Below are positions 1-6,896 of a stretch of 21,711 nt of DNA, piece by piece. Origin of the DNA: JAKSCF01 sp028279945 (GTDB lineage Bacteria; Bacillota; Clostridia; Peptostreptococcales; JAAYPU01); the NCBI GenBank assembly GCA_028279945.1, contig JANQMT010000120.1:1-21711 (forward strand), given 5' to 3'. Positions within the stretch are counted from its first letter, which is position 1. Each line of letters opens with the position of its first letter. The notes below the pieces were generated by a model, which had not been told where the DNA came from, made no database searches, and saw only the letters and a program-made list of their open reading frames with translations. The position numbers were made by a program, and so were the translations under genes.

Positions 1-205
1 AGAAGTGAAAGCAAGAATGGAAGAAGAAGTACCTGAAAGCTACATTGAGCAATTAAGACAAATCCCTGACTTTGTCAAAGCATATGACGGCATGGCAATC
101 AAAGAATTCGATACATTCGGAGCCGTTAACAAGACATTGGAACAGTTTGCACAAGGCTATGATGACCTTGTAAAGATTATTCGAAAATTTATGATTAAAT
201 ACTAA
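1..205 (+). repeat. Direct repeat, copy 1 (partner 14930-15134)
   Basis: Bases 1-205 align without gaps to 14930-15134, with about 13 mismatches (near 94% identity), up to and including both stop codons. The similarity stops there: one copy is followed by iolB and the other by a hairpin and a tetR gene. The repeat must extend leftwards out of the window. Confidence 0.92.
2..205 (+). CDS. Transaldolase family protein, C-terminal part (5' end outside window)
   Basis: Open from the left edge to a TAA at 203-205, giving 67 codons. The residues match the end of the complete transaldolase at 14085-15134 at all but five positions (S/R, M/V, K/E, A/S and K/Q). The DNA differs at about 13 of 205 bases. 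It is therefore the tail of a second, closely related transaldolase gene and not a free-standing peptide; a GTG at 5-7 is an internal valine codon. The catalytic lysine region lies outside the window. The stop codon overlaps the AAGGAGA ribosome binding site of iolB 11 bases further on, so the two genes are probably cotranscribed and translationally coupled. Whether the missing 5' part is intact cannot be seen. Confidence 0.9.
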   Translation, partial: EVKARMEEEVPESYIEQLRQIPDFVKAYDGMAIKEFDTFGAVNKTLEQFAQGYDDLVKIIRKFMIKY

Positions 206-215
206 GGAGAATGTC

Positions 216-1004
216 ATGTTAGAAAGCTTTGGAGAACTTCAATATGGATACAATGAAATGACCAATATGGAAAATAAGCATACCAACATGCTTATGGACA
301 TTGGCGTTCAAAAAATGAAGAAAAATGATAAAGCAACCTTTATAGATCAACAAAAAGAGTCAGCCTTTTTATTACAACTAGGCCATATCCGTATAAAATG
401 GAATGGCGAAAAAAAAGAGGCAAAAAGAACTTGCCTTTTTGATGAAACCCCTGCAGTACTGCATGTACCGAAAGGGGTAGAGGTTACTATAGAAGCACTG
501 GATGAAACAGAAGTTTTGATTGAAAAGACTACAAATGATAAAGAATTTGAAGCCGTATATTACAGCCAGGAAGATTGTCAAAGTGATGTGTTTGGCGAAA
601 ATGTTTGGAAAGATACGGCCAGACGGGTTGTAAGGACGGTTTTCGATTACAACAACGCACCATATTCCAATATGGTAATCGGTGAGGTGATCAACTATCC
701 CGGAAAATGGTCCAGCTATATTCCACATGGACATCCACAACCGGAAGTATATTACTATAAATTTAACAAAGAACAAGGTTTTGGTGCAGGATTTATTGAA
801 GATGAAGCATATAAAATCACCCACAACAGCATACTATGTATACCAGGAGGTCCAACACACCCACAAGCGGCAGCACCTGGATATGCCATGTACTACTGCT
901 GGATGATCAGGCACTTAGACAATAATCCTTGGACATCAAGAGATAACGATCCACAACATGAATGGCTCCTTGATCCTAATGTCAAGATTTGGCCGGATAA
1001 ATAA
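216..1004 (+). CDS. iolB: 5-deoxy-glucuronate isomerase (IolB family)
   Basis: IolB converts 5-deoxy-glucuronate to 2-deoxy-5-keto-D-gluconate in the cytoplasm, in the Bacillus-type myo-inositol pathway. The 262-residue product has the usual IolB length and the bicupin KduI/IolB pattern. GEVINYPGKWSSYIPHGHP (156-174) with H171, H173 and E177 supplies probable metal ligands. H215 in GGPTHPQAAAPGY (211-223) supplies the fourth, and YYYKF follows the first site as in the family. ATG at 216 has AAGGAGA overlapping the stop of the upstream transaldolase gene. A hairpin terminator follows 40 bases after the stop, so transaldolase and iolB form the end of one operon. The classical next enzymes, the IolC kinase and IolJ aldolase, do not follow. 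KduI is the nearest alternative, but the inositol context and motif spacing favour IolB. Confidence 0.9.
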   Translation: MLESFGELQYGYNEMTNMENKHTNMLMDIGVQKMKKNDKATFIDQQKESAFLLQLGHIRIKWNGEKKEAKRTCLFDETPAVLHVPKGVEVTIEALDETEVLIEKTTNDKEFEAVYYSQEDCQSDVFGENVWKDTARRVVRTVFDYNNAPYSNMVIGEVINYPGKWSSYIPHGHPQPEVYYYKFNKEQGFGAGFIEDEAYKITHNSILCIPGGPTHPQAAAPGYAMYYCWMIRHLDNNPWTSRDNDPQHEWLLDPNVKIWPDK

Positions 1005-1008
1005 CATT

Positions 1009-1040
1009 GTCTCTCTCCCATTTTAATACTTAAAATAGAT
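1009..1040 (+). repeat. Conserved pyrimidine box preceding terminator, copy A
   Basis: A TCTCTCTCCCATTTTAATAC box followed by an A-rich stretch directly precedes the terminator at 1045-1074. Nearly the same box precedes the terminators at 1247 and 2308. Conservation outside the hairpin suggests duplication of the whole element and not independent terminators. Confidence 0.75.
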
Positions 1041-1044
1041 AAAA

Positions 1045-1074
1045 GGAAGCGCTCGAAAGGGTGCTTTCTTTTTT
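1045..1074 (+). terminator. Intrinsic terminator of iolB operon (family copy A)
   Basis: A 10-bp stem (1045-1054 with 1059-1068, two G-T pairs in the AT-side and upper part) closes a GAAA tetraloop. Six T residues follow the stem after one base. It lies 40 bases downstream of the iolB stop. Confidence 0.88.
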
Positions 1075-1118
1075 GTAAAAAATATTAGCGAAAATTTACT
1101 GATGACAATAAATATGTA

Positions 1119-1146
1119 TTGATTTTGAAAATCATTGTGTTATAAT
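1119..1146 (+). promoter_or_regulatory. Sigma-A type promoter for a possible small RNA
   Basis: TTGATT (1119-1124), a 16-bp spacer and a perfect TATAAT (1141-1146). It lies between two terminators, with no protein gene until 1342. Initiation would be near 1153. Confidence 0.55.
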
Positions 1147-1216
1147 TGAATTGATCGGGACTAATAAATAACATAAGGGATGAAAAAGGTCCCGATTGAG
1201 TTGATGTACTAAAATT

Positions 1217-1245
1217 GTTCTCTCCCATTTTATACTTAAAATAAA
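1217..1245 (+). repeat. Conserved pyrimidine box preceding terminator, copy B
   Basis: GTTCTCTCCCATTTTATACT plus AAAATAAA is one T shorter than copies A and C in the T-run. The same element lies upstream of the terminators at 1045 and 2308. Confidence 0.75.
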
Positions 1246-1246
1246 G

Positions 1247-1275
1247 GGAAGTGCTCGAAAGGGCGCTTTCTTTTT
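1247..1275 (+). terminator. Intrinsic terminator (family copy B)
   Basis: The 10-bp stem 1247-1256 / 1261-1270 closes a GAAA loop and is followed by five T residues. Relative to copy A, one C-G pair has become T-G and one G-T pair has become G-C. Pairing is kept despite base changes, which supports a real RNA hairpin. Confidence 0.86.
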
Positions 1276-1341
1276 GAGTATTTTTATTATATTTTTTGTT
1301 ATAATAAATTATCTATTCTATTGAATGAAGAAAGGAAAACT

Positions 1342-2265
1342 ATGAAAAAATATATTCTATTCCTCATCATAAGTATAGCGCTTATAGGGTGCATGAATTC
1401 TTACAATCAGCTCTCTGAAAAAGAGGATAATTCAGATAAAAATGTTGGAGAGCTTCATCAAGAAGAGCCTCCGGTTTCCGAGCCCCTTGTTTCAATGGCT
1501 CTACTCCAAGAGGATGGTGAGACACTCCTTGAGCGTTTTAATCCGCCCAAAGGTTATGTACGTTTGTCTTCACCGGCTGATTCTTTTGCAGACTACTTAC
1601 AAAACTTACCTTTAAAATCCCACGGTGAAATGGTCCAATACTATGACGGAAAGATAAAAGCCAATCCGTCAATTTATGAAGCTGTTATTCAAATGGATAT
1701 TGGTTCAAAAGATTTACAACAATGTGCAGATGCCATTATGCGTTTGCGTGGGGAGTATTTATTCCATCAACAAAAGGAAAATCATATCCATTTCGATCTA
1801 ACCAATGGATTCAGAGTTGACTTTGCCAAATGGATGGAAGGCTATCGCGTTAAAGTCAACGGCAATACGACTTCTTGGGTAAAAAAAGCTGATCCATCAG
1901 ATACTTATGAAACATTTCGAAAATATATGGATTTTGTATTCATGTATGCAGGGACTATTTCCTTATCTCAGGAGCTCAGCTCAGTACCCATAGAAAACAT
2001 GCAGATTGGAGACGTTTTTATTGTCGGAGGAAGCCCTGGACATGCTGTAATTGTTGTGGATATGGCTGTAAAACAATCCACAGGACAAAAGCTTTACATG
2101 CTTGCACAAAGCTATATGCCGGCTCAAGATATACATATCCTGTTTAATCCCAATGCACCGGAATTAAGCCCATGGTATGAACTGACCGATCAAGAAATCA
2201 TTCAAACCCCGGAATGGTCATTCGAGAAAACAGATTTAAAACGATTTATGAATGAGTCGTCTTAA
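1342..2265 (+). CDS. DUF4846 domain-containing lipoprotein
   Basis: The 307-residue protein begins with a lipoprotein signal peptide: two lysines, a hydrophobic stretch and the lipobox LIGC with C17. It should therefore be anchored outside the cell membrane. An acidic linker (about 25-50) leads into a domain I recognise as DUF4846. The clearest parts are the GDVFIVGGSPGHAVIVVDMA stretch and AQSYMPAQDIHIL followed by SPWY near the C-terminus. The GHAVIV element resembles the histidine-containing strand of CHAP/NlpC-like folds, but no nucleophilic cysteine is evident, so I assign no activity. I chose ATG 1342 because AAAGGA (1331-1336) precedes it; an in-frame TTG at 1321 lacks a binding site. 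The gene stands alone between two terminators of the same family, and nothing links it functionally to inositol use. Confidence 0.82.
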   Translation: MKKYILFLIISIALIGCMNSYNQLSEKEDNSDKNVGELHQEEPPVSEPLVSMALLQEDGETLLERFNPPKGYVRLSSPADSFADYLQNLPLKSHGEMVQYYDGKIKANPSIYEAVIQMDIGSKDLQQCADAIMRLRGEYLFHQQKENHIHFDLTNGFRVDFAKWMEGYRVKVNGNTTSWVKKADPSDTYETFRKYMDFVFMYAGTISLSQELSSVPIENMQIGDVFIVGGSPGHAVIVVDMAVKQSTGQKLYMLAQSYMPAQDIHILFNPNAPELSPWYELTDQEIIQTPEWSFEKTDLKRFMNESS

Positions 2266-2276
2266 TATTCTTTATG

Positions 2277-2306
2277 GTTCTCTCTCCCATTTTAATACTT
2301 GAATAA
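2277..2306 (+). repeat. Conserved pyrimidine box preceding terminator, copy C
   Basis: GTTCTCTCTCCCATTTTAAT followed by ACTTGAATAAA, matching the boxes at 1009 and 1217 and again placed directly before a tetraloop terminator. Confidence 0.75.
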
Positions 2307-2307
2307 A

Positions 2308-2338
2308 GGAAGCGCTCAAAAGAGCGTTTTCTTTATTT
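2308..2338 (+). terminator. Intrinsic terminator of the DUF4846 gene (family copy C)
   Basis: Stem 2308-2317 / 2322-2331 with an AAAA loop and a short, interrupted T-tract (CTTTATTT). In this copy a T-G pair near the loop has become T-A, again keeping the stem. It begins 42 bases after the lipoprotein stop. Confidence 0.83.
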
Positions 2339-2364
2339 AATTATTAATTAAAATTTAATTAATA

Positions 2365-2393
2365 TTGAAAAAATAATGAATTGGTGATAAAAT
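2365..2393 (+). promoter_or_regulatory. Promoter of the iolO-type gene
   Basis: TTGAAA (2365-2370), a 17-bp spacer and TAAAAT (2388-2393) in a very AT-rich stretch, giving a leader of about 58 nt before the ATG at 2458. Confidence 0.65.
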
Positions 2394-2457
2394 ATTAATC
2401 AAAAATAATAATATTTACTACATTTTTGAAGTGATAAAAAAATTTGGAGGGGAATAT

Positions 2458-3300
2458 ATGAGTAATGCTGCATGGATGACCAATATAAAATTCTCAATAT
2501 CAACAGCAGATGCTGCTCCGGATACCGCACCTTTATTATTGCTGGGAGGTATTTGTGAAAACTTAAAAAAAGCACATGAGGCAGGATATTCTGCAATAGA
2601 AGTACATACAAGAGAAAATGTGGATTTGGATTATGAAAAAATACTAGATGTATGCAATGAGTTGGATATGAGAATATCTGCTGTGGTAACAGGACGGCTG
2701 AATACCCAGGAGCATGTTTCTTTGATTGATGATGATTCAATTAAAGTCGATAAAGCTGTGAATGGTCTAAAAAAATACATTGACATTGCAGAAGTATTGA
2801 AATCAGATATTATCATCGGGTGGATAAAAGGTGTTCTGCCCGACAGAGATAAGAGTACTTTTTATGAGAAAAGGCTTGCTCACAATTTAAGAATTCTAGC
2901 GGTTTATGCATCAAAGAAGCATGTCAAATTATTCATTGAAGGGGTCAACCGATATGAGACAAATTATTTGAGTAAAGGAAAAGAAATTATTGATTTTATT
3001 GAGCAATACGATATTCCCAATGTATTTATTCATTTGGATACTTTCCACATGAATATTGAAGAAGAAAATATCAGTGATACCATCAGAAATTGTGGCAGTA
3101 AGCTTGGCTACATTCATTTTGCAGACAGCAATAGAGAATACCCGGGCTCAGGCCATATTGATTTTAAAAGCATAATAAAAGCACTTGATGATATTCATTA
3201 TGACGGGTATATTGCTGTTGAATGTCTTCCAATACCTACCGGTGAAGAAGCTGCACGTTTTGCCATTGAGAACATCAAAGCAGTATTTGAGTCTATTTGA
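2458..3300 (+). CDS. iolO: 5-keto-L-gluconate epimerase (IolO-like), AP endonuclease 2 / sugar isomerase TIM barrel
   Basis: The 280-residue TIM barrel belongs to the xylose isomerase-like family (PF01261). From memory it resembles T. maritima IolO (TM0416), which epimerises 5-keto-L-gluconate to D-tagaturonate in the Thermotoga inositol route. Shared features are an ISTADAA N-terminus, NRYET after the first metal ligand, DTFHMNIEE, FADSNR, GHIDF and VECLP. Likely metal and catalytic residues are E161, D194, H197, H220, H233 and E255. ATG 2458 follows GGAGGGG (2445-2451); an upstream in-frame GTG at 2431 has no binding site. The gene has its own promoter and sits apart from iolM and iolN, with the regulator gene between them. 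A D-psicose/tagatose 3-epimerase-like activity on another ketose is the main alternative. Confidence 0.83.
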   Translation: MSNAAWMTNIKFSISTADAAPDTAPLLLLGGICENLKKAHEAGYSAIEVHTRENVDLDYEKILDVCNELDMRISAVVTGRLNTQEHVSLIDDDSIKVDKAVNGLKKYIDIAEVLKSDIIIGWIKGVLPDRDKSTFYEKRLAHNLRILAVYASKKHVKLFIEGVNRYETNYLSKGKEIIDFIEQYDIPNVFIHLDTFHMNIEEENISDTIRNCGSKLGYIHFADSNREYPGSGHIDFKSIIKALDDIHYDGYIAVECLPIPTGEEAARFAIENIKAVFESI

Positions 3301-3588
3301 TATTTTTTATCTCTACTTTTGTTGATCCATCTCAGTTTTTTACCAACTGCTTTTAAGCATTCTTCCCACTGTTTCAAGAGGTTTGAAGCTGAATAAAATG
3401 ACTATGAATGCAAAAAAAAATCAAAAAACTTAAGTATGATTTAAATGCATCACCTTTTATAGAAACTATTGAAATTTCAGAGTTGACAACAGCTGTGTTT
3501 CGTGATTAAATAAAAAAGATAGGCAAATATTTAATTTCCAATGAATTTATTTAATTATTAGTGGTCTATTACCAGAATACGAAAGTAT
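3301..3588 (+). other. AT-rich spacer without a convincing gene
   Basis: There is no clear terminator after the iolO-type gene and no coding sequence with a ribosome binding site. A 33-codon frame (3408-3509) carries a plausible, non-repetitive amino-acid sequence and, after its stop, continues in frame for 14 more codons (3510-3551). It lacks a Shine-Dalgarno site, so it may be chance or a decayed gene. TTGACAACAGCT at 3483-3494 recurs with one change at 4617-4628, upstream of iolM. Confidence 0.4.
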
Positions 3589-3617
3589 TTGTAAAAAGAA
3601 TGTTTTATGGATATAAA
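3589..3617 (+). promoter_or_regulatory. Promoter of the XRE-cupin regulator
   Basis: TTGTAA (3589-3594), a 17-bp spacer and TATAAA (3612-3617), leaving a leader of about 25 nt before the TTG start. Confidence 0.6.
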
Positions 3618-3648
3618 AAAATAAACAAAAGTACATGAGGTGGTTAAC

Positions 3649-4290
3649 TTGGCCAATAACATTAGTAATGATGATTTATCAATCACACTGGGCAATCGAA
3701 TTCGAGAGCTTCGTAAAGAAAAAAATTTAAAAATTGTAAATCTTTCTAACTTAACCGGTCTTACGGTCAGTATGATCAGTCAAGTAGAACGAGCGATTAT
3801 ATCACCATCTATAGAAACCCTTAAAAAAATAGGCAATGCTATGGATACACCCGTAGGATATTTTTTTGAAGATGTCAATCAATCTGAACCTCAAGTGAAT
3901 AAGGGGAATAATGGTCAAACCATAGATGGTGTTTCCAATTTTGTTTTTCCGGAAGTACACCCTGTCGTTCATGAACATCAGCGTAAGATGCTGTCACCTG
4001 GTAAGGGCATTCATTTTTATTTGTTGAATCCTAATCTCAACGGACCTATTGAATTTATTTATAATGTTTATGATCCTGGCAGCAGCACCGGCGAAGGTCT
4101 TTACTGCCATCCTGGAAGTGAATGTGGATTAATACTTGAAGGACAACTTGTGGTTCAAATAAAAGACAAAGAATATGTTCTTGAAAAAGGCGACAGCATA
4201 ACTTTTAATTCGTCAGACCCACATTTAAAAAAAAATGTAAGTGACAAAGTGTGTACCTGTGTATGGGCAAATGTTCCCCCATGGTTTTAA
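3649..4290 (+). CDS. XRE family transcriptional regulator with C-terminal cupin domain
   Basis: A two-domain DNA-binding regulator of 213 residues. Residues 14-72 form an XRE/Cro helix-turn-helix: LGNRIRELRKEK, then SNLTGLTVSMISQVERAIIS, then SIETLKKIGNAM and the FFED end typical of the family. After a linker, residues about 130-205 form a cupin with HPGSECGLILEG, KGDSITF and SDPHLKKN. The cupin probably senses a small sugar-like or acid ligand. I prefer the TTG at 3649, since GAGGTGG (3637-3643) lies five bases before it; a GTG at 3640 would begin inside that binding site. The gene has its own promoter and a strong terminator and sits between iolO and the iolM operon, so control of these units by an inositol metabolite is likely but inferred. 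Confidence 0.87.
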   Translation: MANNISNDDLSITLGNRIRELRKEKNLKIVNLSNLTGLTVSMISQVERAIISPSIETLKKIGNAMDTPVGYFFEDVNQSEPQVNKGNNGQTIDGVSNFVFPEVHPVVHEHQRKMLSPGKGIHFYLLNPNLNGPIEFIYNVYDPGSSTGEGLYCHPGSECGLILEGQLVVQIKDKEYVLEKGDSITFNSSDPHLKKNVSDKVCTCVWANVPPWF

Positions 4291-4347
4291 TCCGGAAAAC
4301 AGAATAAAGTAGTCTGTTAAAAAAAATGAAATGATATACGGAAGATT

Positions 4348-4418
4348 AAACTCCAACATGTTATGTTATTCTATCCTATTGCTTTTGGTAGAATAATGGG
4401 GCATGTTGGAGTTTTTTA
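4348..4418 (+). terminator. Long intrinsic terminator of the regulator gene
   Basis: AAACTCCAACATG (4348-4360) is the exact reverse complement of 4402-4414. An inner stem (4365-4375 region with 4388-4398) extends the hairpin. Six T residues (4412-4417) overlap the end of the stem. Confidence 0.9.
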
Positions 4419-4518
4419 TTATATGCCCTCTATAACTCCAGTCAGATGATGTGTATTTTAATGGTTTTTTTTAAATAAATAATTAAAAAAAATAAAAAAA
4501 TTTAATTTTAAATGAAAG

Positions 4519-4547
4519 TAGACAAAAGAATATCACCATGCTATAAT
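4519..4547 (+). promoter_or_regulatory. Main promoter of the iolM-to-transaldolase unit
   Basis: TAGACA (4519-4524), a 17-bp spacer and a perfect TATAAT (4542-4547). A leader of about 115 nt follows, containing TTGTCAACAGCT (4617-4628), a possible operator or leader element. This is the best promoter seen between here and the end of the second transaldolase gene. Confidence 0.75.
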
Positions 4548-4668
4548 AAAATAAAAATTAATATATAATGAAAATTTTAAGAAAATATTAAATAAATACA
4601 CTATTAATTAATTATTTTGTCAACAGCTTAATAATATACCTTGAATAACCATTAAAGGAGGAAGCAAA

Positions 4669-5862
4669 ATGAGGGCATTTTACGTTAAAGCTGATTGGAA
4701 ACCTAAACCGGGCTACAAACTTTCTAAACGTGAAAGTGAGACAAAGAGATCCCAAAGAGGAAATTCAATATGGCACAACCTGAGTGCAACGGTAATGGAT
4801 CGCCCTGTTCCCGAAATTAAGTCTGATGAAGTACTGTTAAAAGTAGGTGCGGCAGGTATTTGCGGTACGGATGCACATCTACTTCAGTTAGATGAAGATG
4901 GGTACACAAAGTATGACGGACATTCTAAATACCCCATTATTACAGGCCACGAATTCTCCGGAGAGGTTGTTGAAATTGGCAAGAACGTAACATCCATTAA
5001 AGTTGGTGACCTGGTAAGTGTTGAATCCATGAATTGGTGCGGTGAATGTGATGCATGTCGTATGGGAATGTTTAATCAATGCAAGAACCTTGAAGAACCG
5101 GGTTTGACATTTGACGGCGGGTTTGCTGAATATGTGGCGATAAAAGCCAAGTATTGCTATCTTTTAAATGATATTTTAAATCTTTACAAAGAGGATAAGA
5201 TGCCTGCTTTAGAACTCGGAGCAATGATTGAACCCACCGGTGTAGCTTATAATGGGTTATTTGTACGCGGCGGCGGCATACGACCGGGAGGACATGTTGT
5301 AGTATTTGGTGCCGGACCTGTAGGGTTGGCAGCAGTTGCACTGATGAAGACCAGTGGTGCGGCAAAACTGATTTGCTTCGAGACAACACAGGAGCGAAGG
5401 CAGCTTGCACTGGAAATGGGGGCTGATTATGTGGTTGATCCTATCCGGCTGGCCAATGACAAGATTGATGCATCGGAAATGTTAATGGATTTGACCAATG
5501 GAAGAGGTATTTCGTTGTTTGCCGAATGTTCGGGTGCTACCAATGCAACATATCCGGTCATGCAGGGAGCAATGGCCATAGGCGGCAAAACCGTACAAAT
5601 CGGTCATACAATAGGAAAGACAAATATTGATTTGTATCCTTTCCAATTTAAAGCAGCTATGATAAGCGGCTCCAACGGACAATCCGGTCAGGGCATATAT
5701 AGTGACGTAATCGCGCTAATGGCAAGTGGGCGTATTGATATGCGCAAAATGGTGACGGCACGCGTACACCTTGAAGATATTATGCATGGCATGGCGTTAG
5801 CAGGCAACAGGACAGCAGGCAAAGTCCTTGTCAGTACACAATATGACAAGATAAAAAAATAA
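4669..5862 (+). CDS. iolM: Scyllo-inosose 3-dehydrogenase (IolM-like), zinc-dependent MDR dehydrogenase
   Basis: A cytoplasmic NAD-dependent dehydrogenase of 397 residues. In T. maritima, IolM (TM0412, of similar length) oxidises scyllo-inosose (2-keto-myo-inositol) to a diketo-inositol. This protein shares the unusual start MRAFYVKADWKPKPGYKL and an extended N-terminus, about 40 residues longer than ordinary family members. Catalytic zinc residues are C65 (GICGTD), H94-E95 (GHEFSGEV) and probably E188. The structural zinc site is C124, C127, C130 and C138. The Rossmann motif is GAGPVG (214-219), with E238 at the end of the second strand favouring NAD over NADP. AAAGGAGG precedes ATG 4669, and iolN starts 31 bases after the stop. 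Another polyol dehydrogenase activity is possible, but the adjacent iolN makes the assignment strong. Confidence 0.87.
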   Translation: MRAFYVKADWKPKPGYKLSKRESETKRSQRGNSIWHNLSATVMDRPVPEIKSDEVLLKVGAAGICGTDAHLLQLDEDGYTKYDGHSKYPIITGHEFSGEVVEIGKNVTSIKVGDLVSVESMNWCGECDACRMGMFNQCKNLEEPGLTFDGGFAEYVAIKAKYCYLLNDILNLYKEDKMPALELGAMIEPTGVAYNGLFVRGGGIRPGGHVVVFGAGPVGLAAVALMKTSGAAKLICFETTQERRQLALEMGADYVVDPIRLANDKIDASEMLMDLTNGRGISLFAECSGATNATYPVMQGAMAIGGKTVQIGHTIGKTNIDLYPFQFKAAMISGSNGQSGQGIYSDVIALMASGRIDMRKMVTARVHLEDIMHGMALAGNRTAGKVLVSTQYDKIKK

Positions 5863-5893
5863 AACAAATTAAGATTCAATGGAGGTAAGGATT

Positions 5894-6853
5894 ATGTCAA
5901 AATGGCAAATACCCGCAAAGGGTGGACACATGGAAAATAATACTGGGGTTTACTTTCAAAACATGACAACCCTTGAAGTGAAAGAACGTTTAAAAAAGAA
6001 TGATGTTTTATTGATACCTGTAGGTTCTACCGAGAATCACGGCCCGAGTGCCCCTTATGGAGAAGATACATACTTAGACACAAGACTTTGTGAGCAGGTA
6101 GCTCAAGCCACAGGATGTACAGTCGCACAGCCAATTTGGTACGGCTCCCATCCTTATCATCACTTAGGCATGCCGGGAACCATTGTAATACCCGAGGAGA
6201 TACTAGCGGATTATCTTTGCTATGTTTTTGCAGGTTTCTGGAATACAGGATTTAGAAAAATGATTGTTGTGAATGGGCACGGACAGGATTATGTTATTCC
6301 GTTAGCCATACATAAGTTTGGAAAGAAATTTCAAGTACCGGGCATTATTTTATACACCCACTTCTGGAATGCTGCTAAAGAATTACTGAATACAAAAGAA
6401 TTTGGGGGACCCTTTGAAACACCATTTATTCATGCAGACGAATGTGAACAGTCCTATGCGCTGGCACTATTTCCGGAATTATGCCGTCAGGAAGATGCCG
6501 TAGAGACGAAACCGTCACCAATGCTGCCACCGGGACACATTAATAACTCAGCAGAGACAGGTGAAGGTCCAATAAAATGGTATAACGCATATGGTTCTGT
6601 TGGTATGGAGTGCATCTGCTCGCCTGAAGGTGTTATTGGAAATGCCAAGCTGGCAGATGTAGAAAAAGCTCGAGAGGGTGTAGAAAGGATTTTGGACTAC
6701 TTAGAAAAATTGGTAAATGACATTATCACAAAATATCCGGCTGGACAACTACCGCCTATTGATAAGGTAACCCAACGTAAACGTGAAGACATCGAAAGTG
6801 TTATTAAAGGACCTGAAAATGGTGGACGTCATTTATACACTTTGACATACTAA
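5894..6853 (+). CDS. iolN: 3-dehydro-scyllo-inosose hydrolase (IolN-like), creatininase family
   Basis: A 319-residue amidohydrolase-like enzyme of the creatininase family. In the Thermotoga route IolN opens the diketo-inositol ring made by IolM, giving 5-keto-L-gluconate. Family metal-site motifs are all present: GSTENHGPSAPYGEDTYLD (44-62) with E47, H49 and D58, NGHG (127-130) with H129, and HADECEQSYAL (180-190) with E183. GSHPYHHLGMPGT (84-96) is the usual family segment. I chose ATG 5894 because GGAGGT (5881-5886) precedes it; the ATG at 5879 has no binding site and overlaps this one. Short gaps to iolM and to the next dehydrogenase place it in one operon. A creatininase proper is unlikely in this context. 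Confidence 0.87.
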   Translation: MSKWQIPAKGGHMENNTGVYFQNMTTLEVKERLKKNDVLLIPVGSTENHGPSAPYGEDTYLDTRLCEQVAQATGCTVAQPIWYGSHPYHHLGMPGTIVIPEEILADYLCYVFAGFWNTGFRKMIVVNGHGQDYVIPLAIHKFGKKFQVPGIILYTHFWNAAKELLNTKEFGGPFETPFIHADECEQSYALALFPELCRQEDAVETKPSPMLPPGHINNSAETGEGPIKWYNAYGSVGMECICSPEGVIGNAKLADVEKAREGVERILDYLEKLVNDIITKYPAGQLPPIDKVTQRKREDIESVIKGPENGGRHLYTLTY

Positions 6854-6896
6854 TCCATGCAATAATACAGATAATTTATTTAAAAGGAGAGAGATC

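Larger units (their letters stand above)
1153..1276 (+). ncRNA. Candidate small RNA, about 120 nt
   Basis: This is an independent transcription unit by layout. The promoter at 1119-1146 would start RNA near 1153, and the terminator at 1247-1275 would end it. The 5' end can fold into an 8-bp stem, ATCGGGAC (1154-1161) with GTCCCGAT (1189-1196), extended by G-U pairs. A TTCTCTCCC stretch (1218-1226) is left unpaired before the terminator. The only reading frame with an ATG is a 10-codon frame at 1180-1212 whose AAGGG touches the ATG, so translation is unlikely. I recognise no known RNA family. A short spurious transcript or a 5' leader that normally reads through into the lipoprotein gene are alternatives. 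Confidence 0.4.

Noticed and set aside
378..824. 148-codon open frame on the minus strand within iolB
   Set aside because: It lies wholly opposite a well-supported gene, has a composition biased to F, I and C, and has no ribosome binding site or recognisable motif.
1180..1212. 10-codon leader-peptide frame in the possible small RNA
   Set aside because: The purine stretch abuts the ATG with no spacing and the frame partly lies in the predicted stem, so translation is unlikely.
1321..1341. TTG at 1321 as start of the lipoprotein gene
   Set aside because: It would put seven polar residues before the signal peptide and has no binding site. ATG 1342 has AAAGGA at the right distance.
3408..3509. 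33-codon frame as a small gene
   Set aside because: No ribosome binding site, and a homopolymer A-run near the start. It may be a decayed remnant, but I cannot identify a parent family.
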